Positions 1-11,088 of a DNA stretch of 64,000 nt are shown in pieces. The notes below the pieces were generated by a model. It saw only the letters and a program-made list of their open reading frames with translations. It was not told the DNA's origin and did no database searches. The DNA comes from Agapetus fuscipes (taxonomy: Eukaryota; Arthropoda; Insecta; Trichoptera; Glossosomatidae). A program made the position numbers and the translations under genes. The stretch is taken from assembly GCA_951799405.1 (NCBI GenBank), contig OX637334.1:3286001-3350000 (forward strand). Reading direction: 5' to 3'. Each line of letters starts with the position of its first letter. The first letter of the stretch is position 1.

Positions 1-106
1 GATCGTATCTGTTTTTTTTTTTGTTGCAAAGAAAATTGAAAAATAGAGATGATAAAAAATAGATAGGAATAAGTGGGCTCAGTTTATTTGTGTATTTTTT
101 TAAACA

Positions 107-301
107 GGTTCACTTTGCCAATGTCCCCCCTGTGTCAGGGAAGGTCGGTAAAAGTTGTAGGGTTTATGTTCATTTGAGGTTGGGATTTTATTTGTAAGTA
201 CACATTCAGCATTTGTAACCGCGAACTACACGTGTTTGTTTGTGCGCATGCATTTGATATGAGCTTTAAATGTTAATATATCTTTGCAACTTAGATTATA
301 G
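107..301 (+). mobile_element. LINE-A 3' end, 5' truncated
   Basis: Starts at GGTTCACTTTGCCAATGTC and ends CTTTGCAACTTAGATTATAG. These are the hallmarks of the commonest repeat in this window, a retroposed 3' untranslated end with a GATTATA-type tail. The copy lacks the first ~60 bases of the usual unit, which begins TTGACTTATAGGTTGGTATG. It encodes no protein. Confidence 0.85.
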
Positions 302-1149
302 ACTCCCAGTACCAATGAGTGTATCATAGAAAAGTATATTTAAAGTAACATATTGAGATGATTTTCATGGGTTCAATTAAATTAAAATTGAAAATTACTG
401 GGGAAAAATAAGAAAATAAGTTAGTAAGAAAAAAAGTAAAATCATGTGTATCTAAAGTTCTGCAATTTTTTTAATGCAACAACAGTAGCTATCACAGCTT
501 AAAAGGGTATTTCCGGTTCTTTGTGACAGGCAATAACCATGATTTCAAATTTCAAATTTTGATTTACTCATAATTTTCTTTAACTGACATTGCTTGTTCT
601 TCCCCTGTAGTCTTCAATTGTGTGTTAAAAAAAGTCAAAAATTTCTTATGCAAAAAATGTAGCAAACTAATAAACCAACATTACAAATCAGCATTGCAGA
701 TTAGCCGCCACTTCTTCTACATATTCGTAATAATTAAAATGTCTCTAAGCGAAAACCAAACTGTATTTCAAGTTTTGACAATTTATAATACTAGAAATAA
801 GGGTGTCTTGAATCACGATATTCATATGTCATGAATTGTTATAATTTGTTGAAATTGTATTTAACAATTCGCTTCCAGGTGACAATTACGTACAATCAAA
901 GTTGTAGCAAGTGTGTGTCTGTGTGTGTGTGTGTGTGGTGAGTACATGTGTGTATGTGTGTGTGTGTGTGTGTGACAGGTGTTAATGAGGGAAGTGACGT
1001 AAGGATGAGGAATTTGCATAATACTCTGAAACTTGAGCAGACTCATAATTCCAGCTTATGCAGAAGTTAACAAAATATAAACTGTGTCTACGAATACACA
1101 ACGTTGCTTCTACGCTTATATATTATATATTATATAAACACTATTGTGC
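302..1149. other. AT-rich DNA without recognised genes; TG microsatellite
   Basis: Short open frames only, none with recognisable protein content. A (TG)n tract lies at about 911-974, interrupted near 937 by GGTGAGTACA. Confidence 0.6.
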
Positions 1150-1598
1150 TCATCTACACATATAGTGCTACTTCTTACCGCATTGCCCCTGAAGGCGTTG
1201 CATGTGATTGCATCACACTATTTATTTTCACAGGTGAGAGAGCCGACCTTACGCCAAACACTTTACATGTAGGGGGTTAAAATGAATGTTTTAGTTTCTT
1301 TTAAACCATTTAATTACAGTACAAAAAAAAATTCAATAATTTACAAAGTGAAGCCGATGGGAGTCGTGTTATAGGGACCCTGCATCGCTACACTACGCTA
1401 CTAAGCTACGCATATAGTGCAACTTCTTTCCGCGTTTTCCCCGAAAGGGACGCGTGTAGCGAGTGGAACCTATTTATTTCTACAGTTATGAGGTCAGCCT
1501 TATGCCAAACACCTAGCTCCCAGGAGGCTGGTACTCATTTGACAACCTCACCGGTATTTTATTTTGGGTTTGAAATAAACACCGAAACGGAATAGTTA
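1150..1598 (-). mobile_element. Two SINE-1 fragments
   Basis: 1150-1280 and 1401-1598 each begin with the SINE-1 3' end read in reverse (CACATATAGTGC / CGCATATAGTGC, TTCTTxCCGC) and continue with the body (GGCCTTACGCCAA-like, GCTCCC..GGCTGGTACTCATT, TTTGAAATAAACACCGAAACGG). Both lack the tRNA-like head. Confidence 0.75.
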
Positions 1599-1600
1599 TT

Positions 1601-1722
1601 TATGCCACTGCCTAGTAATCATAGTCTTTGTAACACGAGTGCTAGTTTGTGCCATGAGGCGCAGCCGAATGGCACAATAGAAAGCACGAGTGTTACAAAG
1701 GCTAATTACGTGCAGTGGCATA
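1601..1722. mobile_element. Small palindromic MITE
   Basis: An inverted repeat whose arms start TATGCCACTGCCTAGTAATC and end CAGTGGCATA. TTTGTAACACGAGTGCT in the left arm answers AGCACGAGTGTTACAAA in the right arm. No ORF. It sits directly at the broken end of the preceding SINE-1 fragment. Confidence 0.6.
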
Positions 1723-1854
1723 CAATACTTTTTCTACGACCATGAAAGAATTAACAAAATAGTGAATAATAGTCATTATAATGTACTCGTCCATTTGAAG
1801 TAATTAAAACCTTACCTTTGTCAAAACGTGTGATTTATCATTCCCTTCGATTAT

Positions 1855-2072
1855 CGAATCTAACCTAAGTTGTAAAAATAAATTATATTTAGGTTTCATA
1901 TTGAATTCATGCCGACAAGCCGACACATATAAGGTCAAGCTTTTACATCCTGCATATAAGCTTAAACATTCAAACCCAAAACTCAAATAAACATATGCCC
2001 TGCAGTTGTATTGGCACGTGAACCCAGTTTGTACAGCATAGGTGATCAACCTCATACCCACCTATTAACCAA
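1855..2072 (-). mobile_element. LINE-A 3' end
   Basis: Reverse-strand copy: ATCTAACCTAAGTTG at the low-coordinate end is the tail, and ACCTCATACCCACCTATTAACC at the high end is the usual 5' boundary. Diverged inside. Confidence 0.75.
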
Positions 2073-2234
2073 GTAACTTTTTGAGTTTGTTTATTTTTTG
2101 CGGTGAAAATTTTTTGTATTGTTTTCCTTTCAAGCCTTTTATTTTCCTTTGAAAAAAGGAAAGCTTTATTTGGAGCATTCCGATAAATAAATTCGATAAA
2201 TTTTACACATAAAATATATTTATTTTCATCTGAA

Positions 2235-2366
2235 CAGGGCTGAAAGTCTCATCCCCACGGTAATTCCTACCTACCGAATATCAGTAATATTGTATGAAGC
2301 CTAATCAGCTGATCGCTTGCGGCCATCTTGGATTGACAGGTCTTCATACCCCCATACAAGGTTGAC
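2235..2366 (+). mobile_element. MITE-1, one arm plus centre
   Basis: CAGGGCTGAAAGTCTCATC, then ACCTACCGAATATC and CGGCCATCTTGGATTGACAG, matching the left arm and centre of the complete copies at 20684-20854 and 36558-36728. The right arm is missing. Confidence 0.75.
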
Positions 2367-2433
2367 ATTTGAAATTAAAAAATGGTTCCAATTCTGACAA
2401 TGCGCATGCGCACATTTTCATTTCAACACGGTT

Positions 2434-2530
2434 ACCCGTTGCGTAATGTTACATTACGCAACGGGTGTAGAAATGTATGTCATTGTGATTGCGTTAGCCG
2501 TTTTGTAATTAGTAAATTACCAAATGGGAG
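2434..2530. repeat. Perfect 16-bp hairpin followed by a second imperfect hairpin
   Basis: ACCCGTTGCGTAATGT and its exact reverse complement are separated by one T (2434-2466). About 40 bases on, GCCGTTTTGTAATT and AATTACCAAATGGG form a weaker, similar hairpin. Possibly ends of a decayed inverted-repeat element. Confidence 0.5.
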
Positions 2531-2540
2531 TAGAAAAAAT

Positions 2541-2628
2541 CATTTCTTACACCATCGGTGGGCTGCGAACCTGAGCTCTCGGCATGGCATGCAAGCACTC
2601 TACCAACTGAGCTATCGACCGGACTTAA
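2541..2628 (-). mobile_element. SINE-1 tRNA-like head
   Basis: Contains the reverse of the tRNA-like promoter region: GAGCTCTCGGCATGGCATGC, then CTACCAACTGAGCTATCGAC (A box side). Only the head and first body bases remain. Confidence 0.7.
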
Positions 2629-3034
2629 CGTCACCGGTGTGTCTTAATACTTTCTTCCTTCACCCCTTTTTTATTGGTTTTCTTACTCACATTATACGGC
2701 GCATCGTATTCCCTATTACAGTTACCTATATATTGGGAAGCGAGTCTGGATCTCCTTCCACTATTACCAGGGAAGCAAAAAACACGGCAGCAAATGGAAA
2801 ACGTATCGAGGAAGTGCTGATACGAATTTCAACGGAATTAGATGTTACGACCTTGGGGAATTGTACCGCTAGACGGGGGAGGGCGGGGGGAGAAGGGTTA
2901 TAAGGGATATCCTGGAATTGTCTTATGAAAACTATATAATATGAATGCGAACACGCGTATCTTTTTATTTCTTTAAATGAACGTAGACGTAAGGTTTATT
3001 TTTTCTTATCCGCTCTGATAGCTGACCTTTTTGA

Positions 3035-3215
3035 AAGTCCATGATTCTGTTACTTTAACTCTGTTACTATTCCGCTAGGGGAGGCCAGAGCCTCAGCAGA
3101 TTTGCATCATTTTTGTCCAATCCTTGCATATCTCTTTCAGTTCGTTCATATTCATCACAATTTCATACATTACCTTCTTTTAATTTCGCTTTGTGTATTC
3201 TTTCATAATTTCACC
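3035..3215 (-). mobile_element. LINE-D C-terminal fragment
   Basis: Antisense copy of the end of a non-LTR ORF. AGTTACTGTTACT-type tail motifs appear in reverse (CTGTTACTATTCCGCTAG), followed by GCCAGAGCCTC.. and the serine/histidine-poor C-terminal coding region also seen at 28510-28995 and 59928-60290. Confidence 0.6.
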
Positions 3216-3227
3216 AATCTTATACTT

Positions 3228-3432
3228 CACTTTGCCAATGTCACCCCTGTTTCAGGGAATGTCGGCAAGAGTTGCAGGGCTTATGTTCATTTGAGGTTTG
3301 GATTTTATTTGTAAGTACACAATCAGCATTTGTAAGCGCGAACTACACGTGTTTGTTTGTGGGCATACATCTGAGAGCTTTGAATGAATATATCCTTGCA
3401 ACTTAGATTATAGATATTATTATAGATTATAC
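3228..3432 (+). mobile_element. LINE-A 3' end, 5' truncated
   Basis: CACTTTGCCAATGTCACCCC to CTTGCAACTTAGATTATAG with an extended ATTATAGATTATAC tail. Same subtype (TTTGTAAGTACACA) as the copies at 107, 13256, 27790, 53401 and 55545. Confidence 0.85.
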
Positions 3433-3764
3433 AATCATATTTTTCTAGGTCTTCCCTTTCCTCTATTTACTTTCATTTTTGTATTTGTTCAATTTATCTA
3501 CACATTTGGACTGGAGATGCTTTGGTGAAACATGCGTTGAATTAGAGCACGCTAAAATTGACTGACTGCATAAAAATACACGCAATTAAGCTCTACGTAT
3601 AATCAAACTTCTCATCGCTGAAATTTCAAACATTTTCAAAAAGAGGCTGCATTTCATATGCCGACTAATTCACTTGAAGAAACCTTTTATCCAAGGTACA
3701 AGGGTTTCATTTCTAGTCTTTACTGAGTAAAACTTATCGGTCTTTTCTGACGCTATTGTTGGAG

Positions 3765-3831
3765 ATCAAGTCCGAACTCTCACACTCTGGTTTTGAACGC
3801 AAGCACTTTACCGCTTGATTTATCAACCGGA
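3765..3831 (-). mobile_element. Degenerate SINE-1 head
   Basis: GAACGCAAGCACTTTACCGC followed by TATCAACCGG resembles the reverse of the SINE-1 tRNA-like head with many substitutions. Confidence 0.4.
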
Positions 3832-4685
3832 TAAAGAAAAAACTGAAAACAAAATGAGACTTGATTGCATCAAGAAAGACCCTGTCGATCTTTTATCATT
3901 CGATACACTGTCGCACTCGTATCAATCTTTTTACAAATTGAAGTCTTAATGTGTCTGTTTTTGTGAATAAATGAGGAGTCCTCTTCAAGACCTTTCATTG
4001 AAAGAGTTAATATAACTAGAAATAAAAATTACAAAATTGTACATTTGAAAAAGCTTGTTCCGCTGTTTATTTATACTTCTTGCAACATCTTACATACTTA
4101 ACGCTGTTCTCCCCGTCTTGTTGCATTCCTCTCCCTTCTCCTTCTCTGTGCGATATTTAGCGCTACCCAGGGAGCAAGGGGCTCTCTCCTTATGGCCCAC
4201 GGAACTGGAAGCGATATTCTTATTGCTAGCCGAGTCTATTAACAATGCTTACCATCTTATACACTCTGCGTACCGTGCAGGCACAAGACAACCCTTACAA
4301 GATATCTGCCGACAGGGCGAAACATTCGCTTGTAGGAAAATGCAGAGTCAACTATTGCTTTGGCAATGTTCCGTAGAATAATAAACAGTTTAACAATGAG
4401 AAAAGACAGTAGATTTAAAAATAAATTGGCGACACTATTGCAAAACGCAACGCAACAGTCGGTGTATTGGCCGAGGAAATAAAGACGCATGTCCGACTGG
4501 CGTATTTGGAACAGAATAACGTTGCAAGTTGGTTCGAATCACGTCTGGCCCACTTGACCTCAACAGATCCCATTGCATGCACCCAAGGCTCTGCTTTTGC
4601 ATGAAGACAACTGGCCAGGCAAAATAGGTTGGTGAATTGTATTCCTTTTCATAATTATATATTTTATTTACAAACTAAACTTCAT
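3832..4685. other. No recognised gene
   Basis: Low-complexity and unique DNA. The frames at 4055-4490 on both strands overlap each other and carry no motif I recognise. Confidence 0.5.
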
Positions 4686-4975
4686 AGTAGTGTCACTTCA
4701 TGCCGCGTTCTCCCCGAAGGGGTCGTATGTGGTGAGTGGAACCTGTTTATTTTTACAGGTCATGGATCCGGCCTTAGTTGAAATGAGGGTTTTCCAGCTC
4801 CCAAAGAGACTGGTACTAATTTCTTGTGAAGGCTGAGTAATGATTGCCAGTATTTTATTTTGGGTTTGAATTAAACATCGAAACGGGAAATCATTTCTGA
4901 CACCCTCGGTGGGATTCGAATCCGAGCTGTCGGCATGGAATGCAAGCACTAGATATCGACTGGACTCACAAAATT
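4686..4975 (-). mobile_element. SINE-1, nearly complete
   Basis: Runs from the 3' end (AGTGTCACTTCATGCCGCG) through the body (CCCCGAAGGGGTCG, GGCTGGTACTAATTTCTTG, TTTCTGACACCCTCGGTGGG) into the tRNA-like head (ATTCGAATCCGAGCT, GGCATGGAATGCAAGCACT), which has a small deletion before TATCGACTGGAC. Confidence 0.8.
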
Positions 4976-4977
4976 AA

Positions 4978-5190
4978 AACACAATCTCAAATTAACGTAA
5001 GTCCTGCAAATTTTGCTTTCTTGGCGCTTACACATGCCATATGTAGACCTGCAATATGAAAATCCAAAACTCAAATAAGAGTTTATATAGGCACTGCAAC
5101 TTTTGCCGACCTTTCCTGAAACAGAGATGACATTGGCCATGTGAAACATTGCTTACAGTATGGGCGGTCAGCCTCACACCAATAATTGAT
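4978..5190 (-). mobile_element. LINE-A 3' end, rearranged
   Basis: Two pieces in the same orientation: 4978-5012 (CAATCTCAAATTAACGTAAG) and 5031-5190, ending at the usual 5' boundary (GGTCAGCCTCACACCAA). The repeated middle suggests two insertions or an internal duplication. Confidence 0.65.
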
Positions 5191-5546
5191 GAGTGCCTGA
5201 TTTTTAATGCTTGTGTTCCCTGCAGATTACAGCGCGTCAGCTCATTTAGGCTCCAGCTCGTCTCCAGCCTAAGTAGCCGCTTCCTTATTCACGTCACGTG
5301 CTGTGATTGTCGGCACGTCACGCCCTCACGCCACACGTGTCACGTAGCACGTATCACGGCCCATTAGCCGCAATTAGCAGCTCTGAGGGGAGGCCTAAGC
5401 TCACTAAAGTACATAACTATCAACACGTAGAGTGAACCTCAAGTATTGAAGGCTTCAAGATGGATGTGTTGAAATTTTTATTGGATTGCCTATGTACTAG
5501 GCGCAGTACTTAACGAAAAATTTGTGAGAATGCTTTACATTTGTAA

Positions 5547-5921
5547 TCTCTATAATCTAAGTTGCAAAGATATAGAAACATTGAAAGTTCATACAAAATG
5601 CATGCCCACAAATACTCACGTAAGTTCGCGTTTACAAATGCTGCATGTGTATCTACAAGGAAGCGATCGAGAGCTTAAAGAAGGGAATGAAGACCCATTT
5701 CTTCACCGCTGCGTCAAGCCGGAAATCGCCTTGCAGTGACAGTAGTCACGAAACAGCGTTCTACAAATTATCATCATCATCATCCTTAAAACAATTTAAA
5801 AAAAACTCAAATGAATGTTAACCCTGCAACTTTTGCCGGCCTTCCCCGGAACAGGGGTGACATTGGTAAAGCGATTTTTGTTTACAGTATGGGTTGTCAG
5901 CCTCACACCAACCTGTAAGAC
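5547..5921 (-). mobile_element. LINE-A 3' end split by LINE-C
   Basis: 5547-5657 holds the tail half (TATAATCTAAGTTGCAAAG) and 5798-5921 the 5' half (CCTGCAACTTTTGCCGGCC to ACCAACCTGTAAGACAAGG). The 140-bp gap is a LINE-C end in the opposite orientation, so LINE-C arrived later. Confidence 0.75.
5660..5795 (+). mobile_element. LINE-C C-terminal fragment
   Basis: In one frame it reads AIESLKKGMKTHFF, the LKTHLF-type C-terminus of CR1/L2-group ORFs, followed by a short 3' region and an ATCATCATCATC tail. The relative at 47268-47460 has the same ending. Confidence 0.65.
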
Positions 5922-5937
5922 AAGGAATTTGATTGCT

Positions 5938-6555
5938 TAACATATTGAGCTAACAAGGACTTCCCAGATAAATGCACCTTTTTTCCTATGTCCTTCGAGA
6001 GAAAACACTTAATCTAAATCTAAATCTAAATCTAAGCTGCAAAGATATGTATCATTTGAGAGATTCATATTAAATGCATTCCCACAAGCAGACACGCATA
6101 ATTTCGCGCTCACAAATGACGCATGTGGACCTGCATTATAAAAATCCAATCTCAAATGAACATAAGCCCTGCAACTCTTGCCGACCTTCCCTGAAACAGA
6201 GATGACATTGGCAAAGTGAACCATTTTTTACAGTATCGATGGTCAACCTCATACCAACCTATCAGTCAAGGAATACAAGCAATGAAATACATTCAAATAT
6301 ATAAAACAAATATCTAAACACTAAACAATTAAACAGTAAAAAATTAAAACCTACAAAACATATTCTTTAAATTTTTTTTTTTTAAAAGCCTCAGCTTTGA
6401 CCGCCAATAAGTGTAAAAATTCAGTGGGTAAGAAGTTTTTCATGAGCACTTCCGTATAATTACTTCACTTATTATGAGATGGTACTCCCAATATTATGAT
6501 TTCTCAAATCAGTGAATCAGCACTTATTTAGTTTTACATTTAAGGCGGCGATATG
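5938..6555. mobile_element. MITE-2 split by a LINE-A copy
   Basis: Left piece 5938-6008 (CATATTGAGCTAAC, CCAGATAAATGCACC, GAGAGAAAACACTT) and right piece 6396-6555 (AAGTTTTTCATGAGCACTTC, CAAATCAGTGAATCAGCAC, AGGCGGCGATATGG). MITE-2 is a palindromic non-coding element with CATATCGCCACCTT-type ends. Confidence 0.75.
6009..6365 (-). mobile_element. LINE-A 3' end with longer upstream part
   Basis: Tail (AATCTAAATC)n at 6009, body to ACCAACCTATCAGTCAAGG, then about 90 bases of AT-rich upstream 3' UTR. Inserted within MITE-2, which gives the relative age. Confidence 0.8.
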
Positions 6556-7062
6556 GCAATCGCTGTGATTAGTCGCTAACTTATTGATGCCTGTGTTTTG
6601 GGATTCAGTGTGTAGTGTTGCCATGGTAACCCACAGAGTAACAGCAACAGTAACAGACAGTCTCTCACTAGAGCGGTTAGATTATTGTTGGGCTGTCAAT
6701 TAGAGGCATTAGCATGTGTTCGCTGCTGTACACACACGAGGAGCGTGCATTCCATACAGGCACATGTATCCATAGGGTAGGCAATCTTCAATTTACATAT
6801 AATCTAAGTTGCAAAGCTATATTAAATTTAAGATTCATATGACATACATATGCAACTAAGCTTCACATATAGTGTAACTTCTTGCCGCGCTATCGCCGAA
6901 GTGTTTCATATGTGGCGAGAGGAACCTGTTTATTTGTACAGGTAAGGGGGCAGCTCTTACGCCAACCACTTAAGTTGAAGAGGGGGTTTGCCAGCTTCCG
7001 AGAGGGCTCGTTCTCAATAAAAAATGAGCAAGGTTTACTTACTAGTAAACCTTGCCGGTATT

Positions 7063-7454
7063 TTAATAATAAATAAATAATATTAGGATGATTTATTTGG
7101 TGAGCGCTGTTTTTGTGTGTATCACACCTCAAGAGCCCTCTGCGAGCTTGGTCGTCGCTGTAGAAAGCGCCAATTCTCAAGCAAGACCCAGTTGTTGTAA
7201 GGTTGGATGGACCTTTATGATGAAAGGTTTATGAATGTATCAACCCAGCGAAGAGCACATTCGAAATATAAATGGTATATTTTTACAACCTTCCATTTAC
7301 GAGTCCGAAGTGTTGCCACTACTGACCGGTCCAAGATGCCAACGACACGCGGTGTACCTGAGCGGTTACCCATCCAAGTACTGTCCGCGCCCAATGTTGC
7401 TTAACTTCGGTGATCTATGGGAACCGGTGCTTTCAACATGGTAACGTCGTTGAC
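7063..7454 (-). mobile_element. SINE-2, complete composite copy (5S + tRNA-like + body + LINE-B tail)
   Basis: Read on the minus strand: a 117-base 5S rRNA-like head (7338-7454), a short linker, a tRNA-like unit whose B-box part is deleted (ACGAGTCCGAAGTGTTGCCA in reverse remains), a body (CAACCCAGCGAAGAGCA in reverse, CAAGCAAGACCCAGTTGTTG, GCGCCAATTCTCAAGC) and a tail (GAGCGCTGTTTTTGTGTG, CACACCTCAAGAGCCCTCTG in reverse). The tail matches the 3' end of LINE-B. Inserted into SINE-1. Confidence 0.85.
7338..7454 (-). repeat. 5S rRNA-derived head of SINE-2
   Basis: The minus strand reads GTCAACGACG..CATGTTGAAAGCACCGG..GATCACCGAAGTTAAGCAAC..AGTACTTGGATGGGT..ACCGC..GTCGTTGGC. It spans essentially a whole 5S rRNA, including the A-box region (AGTTAAGCAAC) and C-box region (TTGGATGGGTAACCGC) of the internal RNA polymerase III promoter. 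It is part of a retroposon, not a 5S gene in an array. Compensatory end pairing (GCCAACGAC/GTCGTTGGC-like) is still visible. Confidence 0.85.
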
Positions 7455-7574
7455 TACTTTGGGTTAACGTATAATGGTATAACGGAAAATCATTTCTTAC
7501 ACCCTCGCCTCGGTGGAATTCGAACTCGAGCTCTCGGCATGGAATGAAAGCACTCTACCAACAAAATTATCGAC

Positions 7575-7650
7575 TGATGTGGACCTACAACCTTAAAAAA
7601 CCAATCTCAAATGTATATACATAAGCGCTGCAACTCTTGCCCGAAGGAAC
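7575..7650 (-). mobile_element. LINE-A scrap
   Basis: TGTGGACCTACAAC, CCAATCTCAAATG and GCGCTGCAACTCTTGCC are the middle of the LINE-A unit, truncated on both sides. Confidence 0.6.
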
Positions 7651-7654
7651 ATGG

Positions 7655-9775
7655 TGCAAAATGACGTGAATCCGTTTTATTTGACAATAAAATGCAAGTG
7701 AGTGTCTAGTCTATTATAAATTATTAAAGTAAAGTGCCATCTTGACTCTTATGAATGTTTATGTCGGCGTCCCGGATTACTGCTGCTTTCATTACAGCGT
7801 CGAGTAATTACTCTTTACTTTTTAATTTTTATGTTTTGATTACATACATATTTAAACACCCCCACCCCGCACTCCATCAAAAAGGGGGCGGAGGGGTCGT
7901 AGCGCCCCACACAAAAAAATAAATCCGTAAAATATTAACCAGCTTTCTCTTGTACCAGCAGGCTGAAGGAGCTGCACACCAGAAAATAACTCCAGCTGTC
8001 CCGTACTCCATGCTGGTTCTCCTCTGAGGATACAAAATCCATTCCGCGCGCCTCCGCTTGTTTCAGTTAATTAAATAATAGCCTTAAGTAATATTTACTG
8101 CCGAGGTAAAAAAATATTGTAATATAATTGGGTATAACCCCCCTTCTGCTTCGTTGTTTTTATCACGAAGGTAAAATAACACAAAAAAACGCGGGGAATC
8201 GTAAAGTGTCAGTTGTTTAGCTCGAGCAGATTTACCGCTGGACCCTTTTTTACGCTTCTCTATCCGGGATAATATAAAATATTACCTTAATGAAAATCTG
8301 TACATTTTACTCTCCCAACAGAAGGTAGGTTGTAGGGAGATGGGGTTGGGGTTTATCAGGTCTTTCGGGATAAAATATTAACTGGTAAGTTATTAAGCCA
8401 TGCTGGGATTACTGAAGCCGGTGATGGACAAATAAAACATCTACCCCTGACATTACGTGGACTTGGAATTGGAGTACTGATGTAAAAACAATTTAAATGG
8501 ATTAGATAAAGGAGTGAAAGGCTTACACGGCCAGCGGTTGACACTGCAGAATTTCTCCCCTGCTGTGTTCTTTCGGAACTAGAAATTCCGGACGTTGAAT
8601 ATTGAAAGTGTTGGCTCTTTCTTTGGCGAGGACACTTTTCTTATAATTGGGAACTACTTCATCTAGGAAAGCATTAGATAGACATTGTTGATTGTTAACC
8701 ATGACATAGACAGAATCTAAAAGCTATCAAAAGAGTCCAGTGAAGAAATATGATTTCATACCTTGATTGTAGTACTTAGTTGGCAACGTCTTTGTCTGCA
8801 CAAGGGGATTCCTCCAGGATGCTTTTTCCATCAGAAACTAACATTTATACACTTTTAATGGCAACAAAGACACTTTGTTGCCATAAATAGTGGTGTATGC
8901 TTGTTTTGTCTAATGATATGTGGAACAGTTGTAACACCAAATACTAGTAACAATGCAAATCCGTACGTGTATTTGATTATTTGTTTCACTGGACTGCTGT
9001 CAAAACAGAGCAAAAAATAGCATAAGAAAATATAATTTCTTCTTCCTTTGCAAAGCTACTGATTCAAAATCTATTCTAGGAAAGAACATCACCATCATTA
9101 TGGTTGGTGTCTCCTCTAATTGATAAAAGTTTACCACCGCGGTCGCTAGATGTCAGCCTACAGCTCGAACCAATGCTTCTAATTTCAACAGGTATTTTTT
9201 TCGTTTAAGTTGGTATACATTTTTAACTTTTAATTTATCATATTGTTCTTAATGTACCTACTCCTAGAAGGGTAAAGTATCATTGACACAACACCTAGCA
9301 GTGTTGCCGTGTTGGTGACAAAACCCCCAAAATAATTGTTGGTAAATGTGTTCCTTCCCCCTCACGTCCCCATGGACCTCACTCTCCTCCCCCCTCTCCC
9401 TACAGCATCCCAAAACTTATTTTAACATTCATAACTCTCCCAGGCGCCGTAAAACTGTGTCGTCACTTCACGCAGAGGGCATCTCACTCTGTTGGCTTCA
9501 AAGTGTATTGAGTGAGAGCAGGACCACATGCGTGAGAGAGGCGCTGCGAGAGCAGGATGATAACTGGAGTAAGGTTTATTATAATTTACATATTTAGTCT
9601 GAATTAACCTTATACGTGTAACTGTTTGTGCGTGCATACTGCGTGAGTAGGCAGAGAGTAGGCAGTGGAGAGTCGGTGTCTTGTTTAAAGGGACAGTTTA
9701 CTTTAAAGGGACAGCAGGACACTGTGAAAAAAGGGGGAGAGGTAAGGTAGGTACACCACATACACTTCGCTAAAA
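7655..9775. other. Largely unique DNA, no recognised gene
   Basis: No protein or RNA family is recognised. A G/C-rich patch lies at 7855-7905 and a purine/pyrimidine-rich stretch at 9345-9420. The frame at 8356-8544 (- strand) and the two opposing frames at 9346-9637 show no motif. Confidence 0.5.
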
Positions 9776-10035
9776 CGCAACTAAGCTACACATATAGTGT
9801 AACTTCTTGCCTGCGTTTTCCCCGAAGGGGTCGCATGTGGCGCTTCGGGACCTATTTATTTTTACAGGTAAGGGAGCCGGCCTCACACCAACCACTTTCA
9901 GTTGAGGTGGGGGTTTTCCAGCTCCCGGGGGGGCTGGTTCTCAGTTCTTGGTTCTCTAGGCTGAGTACACCTTTGAGATCAAACCCTTGCTCTCGGCATG
10001 GAATGCAAGCATTCTACCAATTGAGCTATCGACCT
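9776..10035 (-). mobile_element. SINE-1, near complete
   Basis: CTACACATATAGTGTAACTTC to GGCATGGAATGCAAGCATTC and ACCAATTGAGCTATCGACC. The central body has a deletion: the CACCGAAACGGGAAATCATT region is missing between GGCTGAGTACACC and the head. Confidence 0.8.
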
Positions 10036-10276
10036 TTCTACGAGCTTGATCGTCGTCGCTACAAAGCGCCAATTCTCAAGCAAGACCCAGTTGCTGTAAG
10101 GCTGGATAGACCTTTGGTGACTGGTCATTGGTAAAGGTTTTATGAATTTTTCAACCCAGCGAAGAGCAAATTTGAAAATAGAAATGGTATATTTTTTGTG
10201 CACTGCCGAGAATCGAACCCTCAACCTTCCCATTCAGAGTCCGCAGTGTTACCACTGAGCTACGGACCGGTCCTTT
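10036..10276 (-). mobile_element. SINE-2 lacking the 5S head and 3' tail
   Basis: Begins within the body (CGAGCTTGATCGTCGTCGC) and ends with the tRNA-like unit (GCTACGGACCGGTCC). The tRNA-like B box reads CGAGAATCGAACCC in reverse. It abuts SINE-1 exactly, so a SINE-1 insertion probably removed or displaced its tail. Confidence 0.75.
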
Positions 10277-10373
10277 CACCTCACATAAAATATCACATTG
10301 TTTCTTTTACACAAAATCCCTTTAGTTTTCCCTTATTAGTATACTCGTTGGTGGAGCCAAGTTTGACTCCACC

Positions 10374-10450
10374 AGTACCCCGAGTACGAGTTTTTAATGA
10401 ATATTGTAAGTATCGAGTATTCGAGAAAAATGTATGTAAACTTTAGAAAC
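10374..10450 (+). mobile_element. MITE-4, left arm only
   Basis: AGTACCCCGAGTACGAGTTTTT, then AGTATCGAGTATTCGAGA, matching the left arm of the complete element at 29022-29200. A GGTGGAG/CTCCACC hairpin precedes it. Confidence 0.6.
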
Positions 10451-10707
10451 AAGGCAAATCTGCCGAAGCCACAGACCATCAGGAACAAGGATAGGAGTCT
10501 TGAATAATCTGATGGGACCCCCCTCACTCGCGATTGATCTTCTTTTCAAAATTTTGTAACAGAGTCCTCCTGAAAATGACGTTTAAGCAAGTCGAAAGTA
10601 GGTAGGTACTCGAGGTGAAATAAATACTCAATTGTGAAAATAAAACTCTGTGTTTGTAAAAAATGTCTAATTCCTCATAAAATCATATACTTTCATCAAA
10701 GATCGTC

Positions 10708-10852
10708 CACCAAAGGTCCATCCAGCCTTACAGCAACTACATAGGTTTTGCTTGAGAATTGGCGCTTTCTATTGCAACGACCAAGCTTTCAGTGGGCTCT
10801 CGAGGTGCGATTCACACAAAAACAGAGCTCACCAAATAAATCATCCTAACAT
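10708..10852 (+). mobile_element. SINE-2, 5' truncated
   Basis: AAAGGTCCATCCAGCCTTAC, GCTTGAGAATTGGCGC, CTCGAGGTGCGATTCACAC and CAGAGCTCACCAAATAAATC. Body and LINE-B-like tail only. Confidence 0.85.
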
Positions 10853-10991
10853 AGTTTATTATAAACATTTTACACTATCTATTAATGTTGTATATTTACA
10901 CCAACAGTTCACTATTATTATATCTGTAGTTTAGTTATGAGCTGGTATAATTTCATTAGAGCCTCCCAGAGGTCTCTCTGTCTGGAGGTGG

Positions 10992-11088
10992 AGGGAGGTC
11001 CTCCACTACCTTCTTGTTTAGTCCTGAGATGATCCGGGAGAGGGAGGTCCTCATTGCCTTGTTGTTTAGTCCTGGGATGATCCCGGCG
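10992..11088. repeat. Two tandem ~49-bp units
   Basis: AGGGAGGTCCTC..TTGTTTAGTCCTGxGATGATCC occurs twice, 49 bases apart, at 10992 and 11041. The rest of 10930-11305 is unique and non-coding. Confidence 0.6.

Larger units (their letters stand above)
6851..7577 (-). mobile_element. SINE-1 split by a complete SINE-2
   Basis: 6851-7060 is the 3' part (TTCACATATAGTGTAAC to CTTGCCGGTATTTTA). 7455-7577 resumes with ACTTTGGGTT and the head (TCATTTCTTACACCCTCG, GGCATGGAATGAAAGCACTC). The interruption is SINE-2. A LINE-A scrap (6797-6848) abuts the left end. Confidence 0.8.

Noticed and set aside
2382..2903. 173-aa frame
   Set aside because: It runs through a hairpin and a SINE-1 head in reverse; no domain is recognisable.
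7338..7454. A functional 5S rRNA gene
   Set aside because: It is joined to a tRNA-like unit and SINE body, diverged, and repeated dispersed rather than in an array; no T-run terminator.
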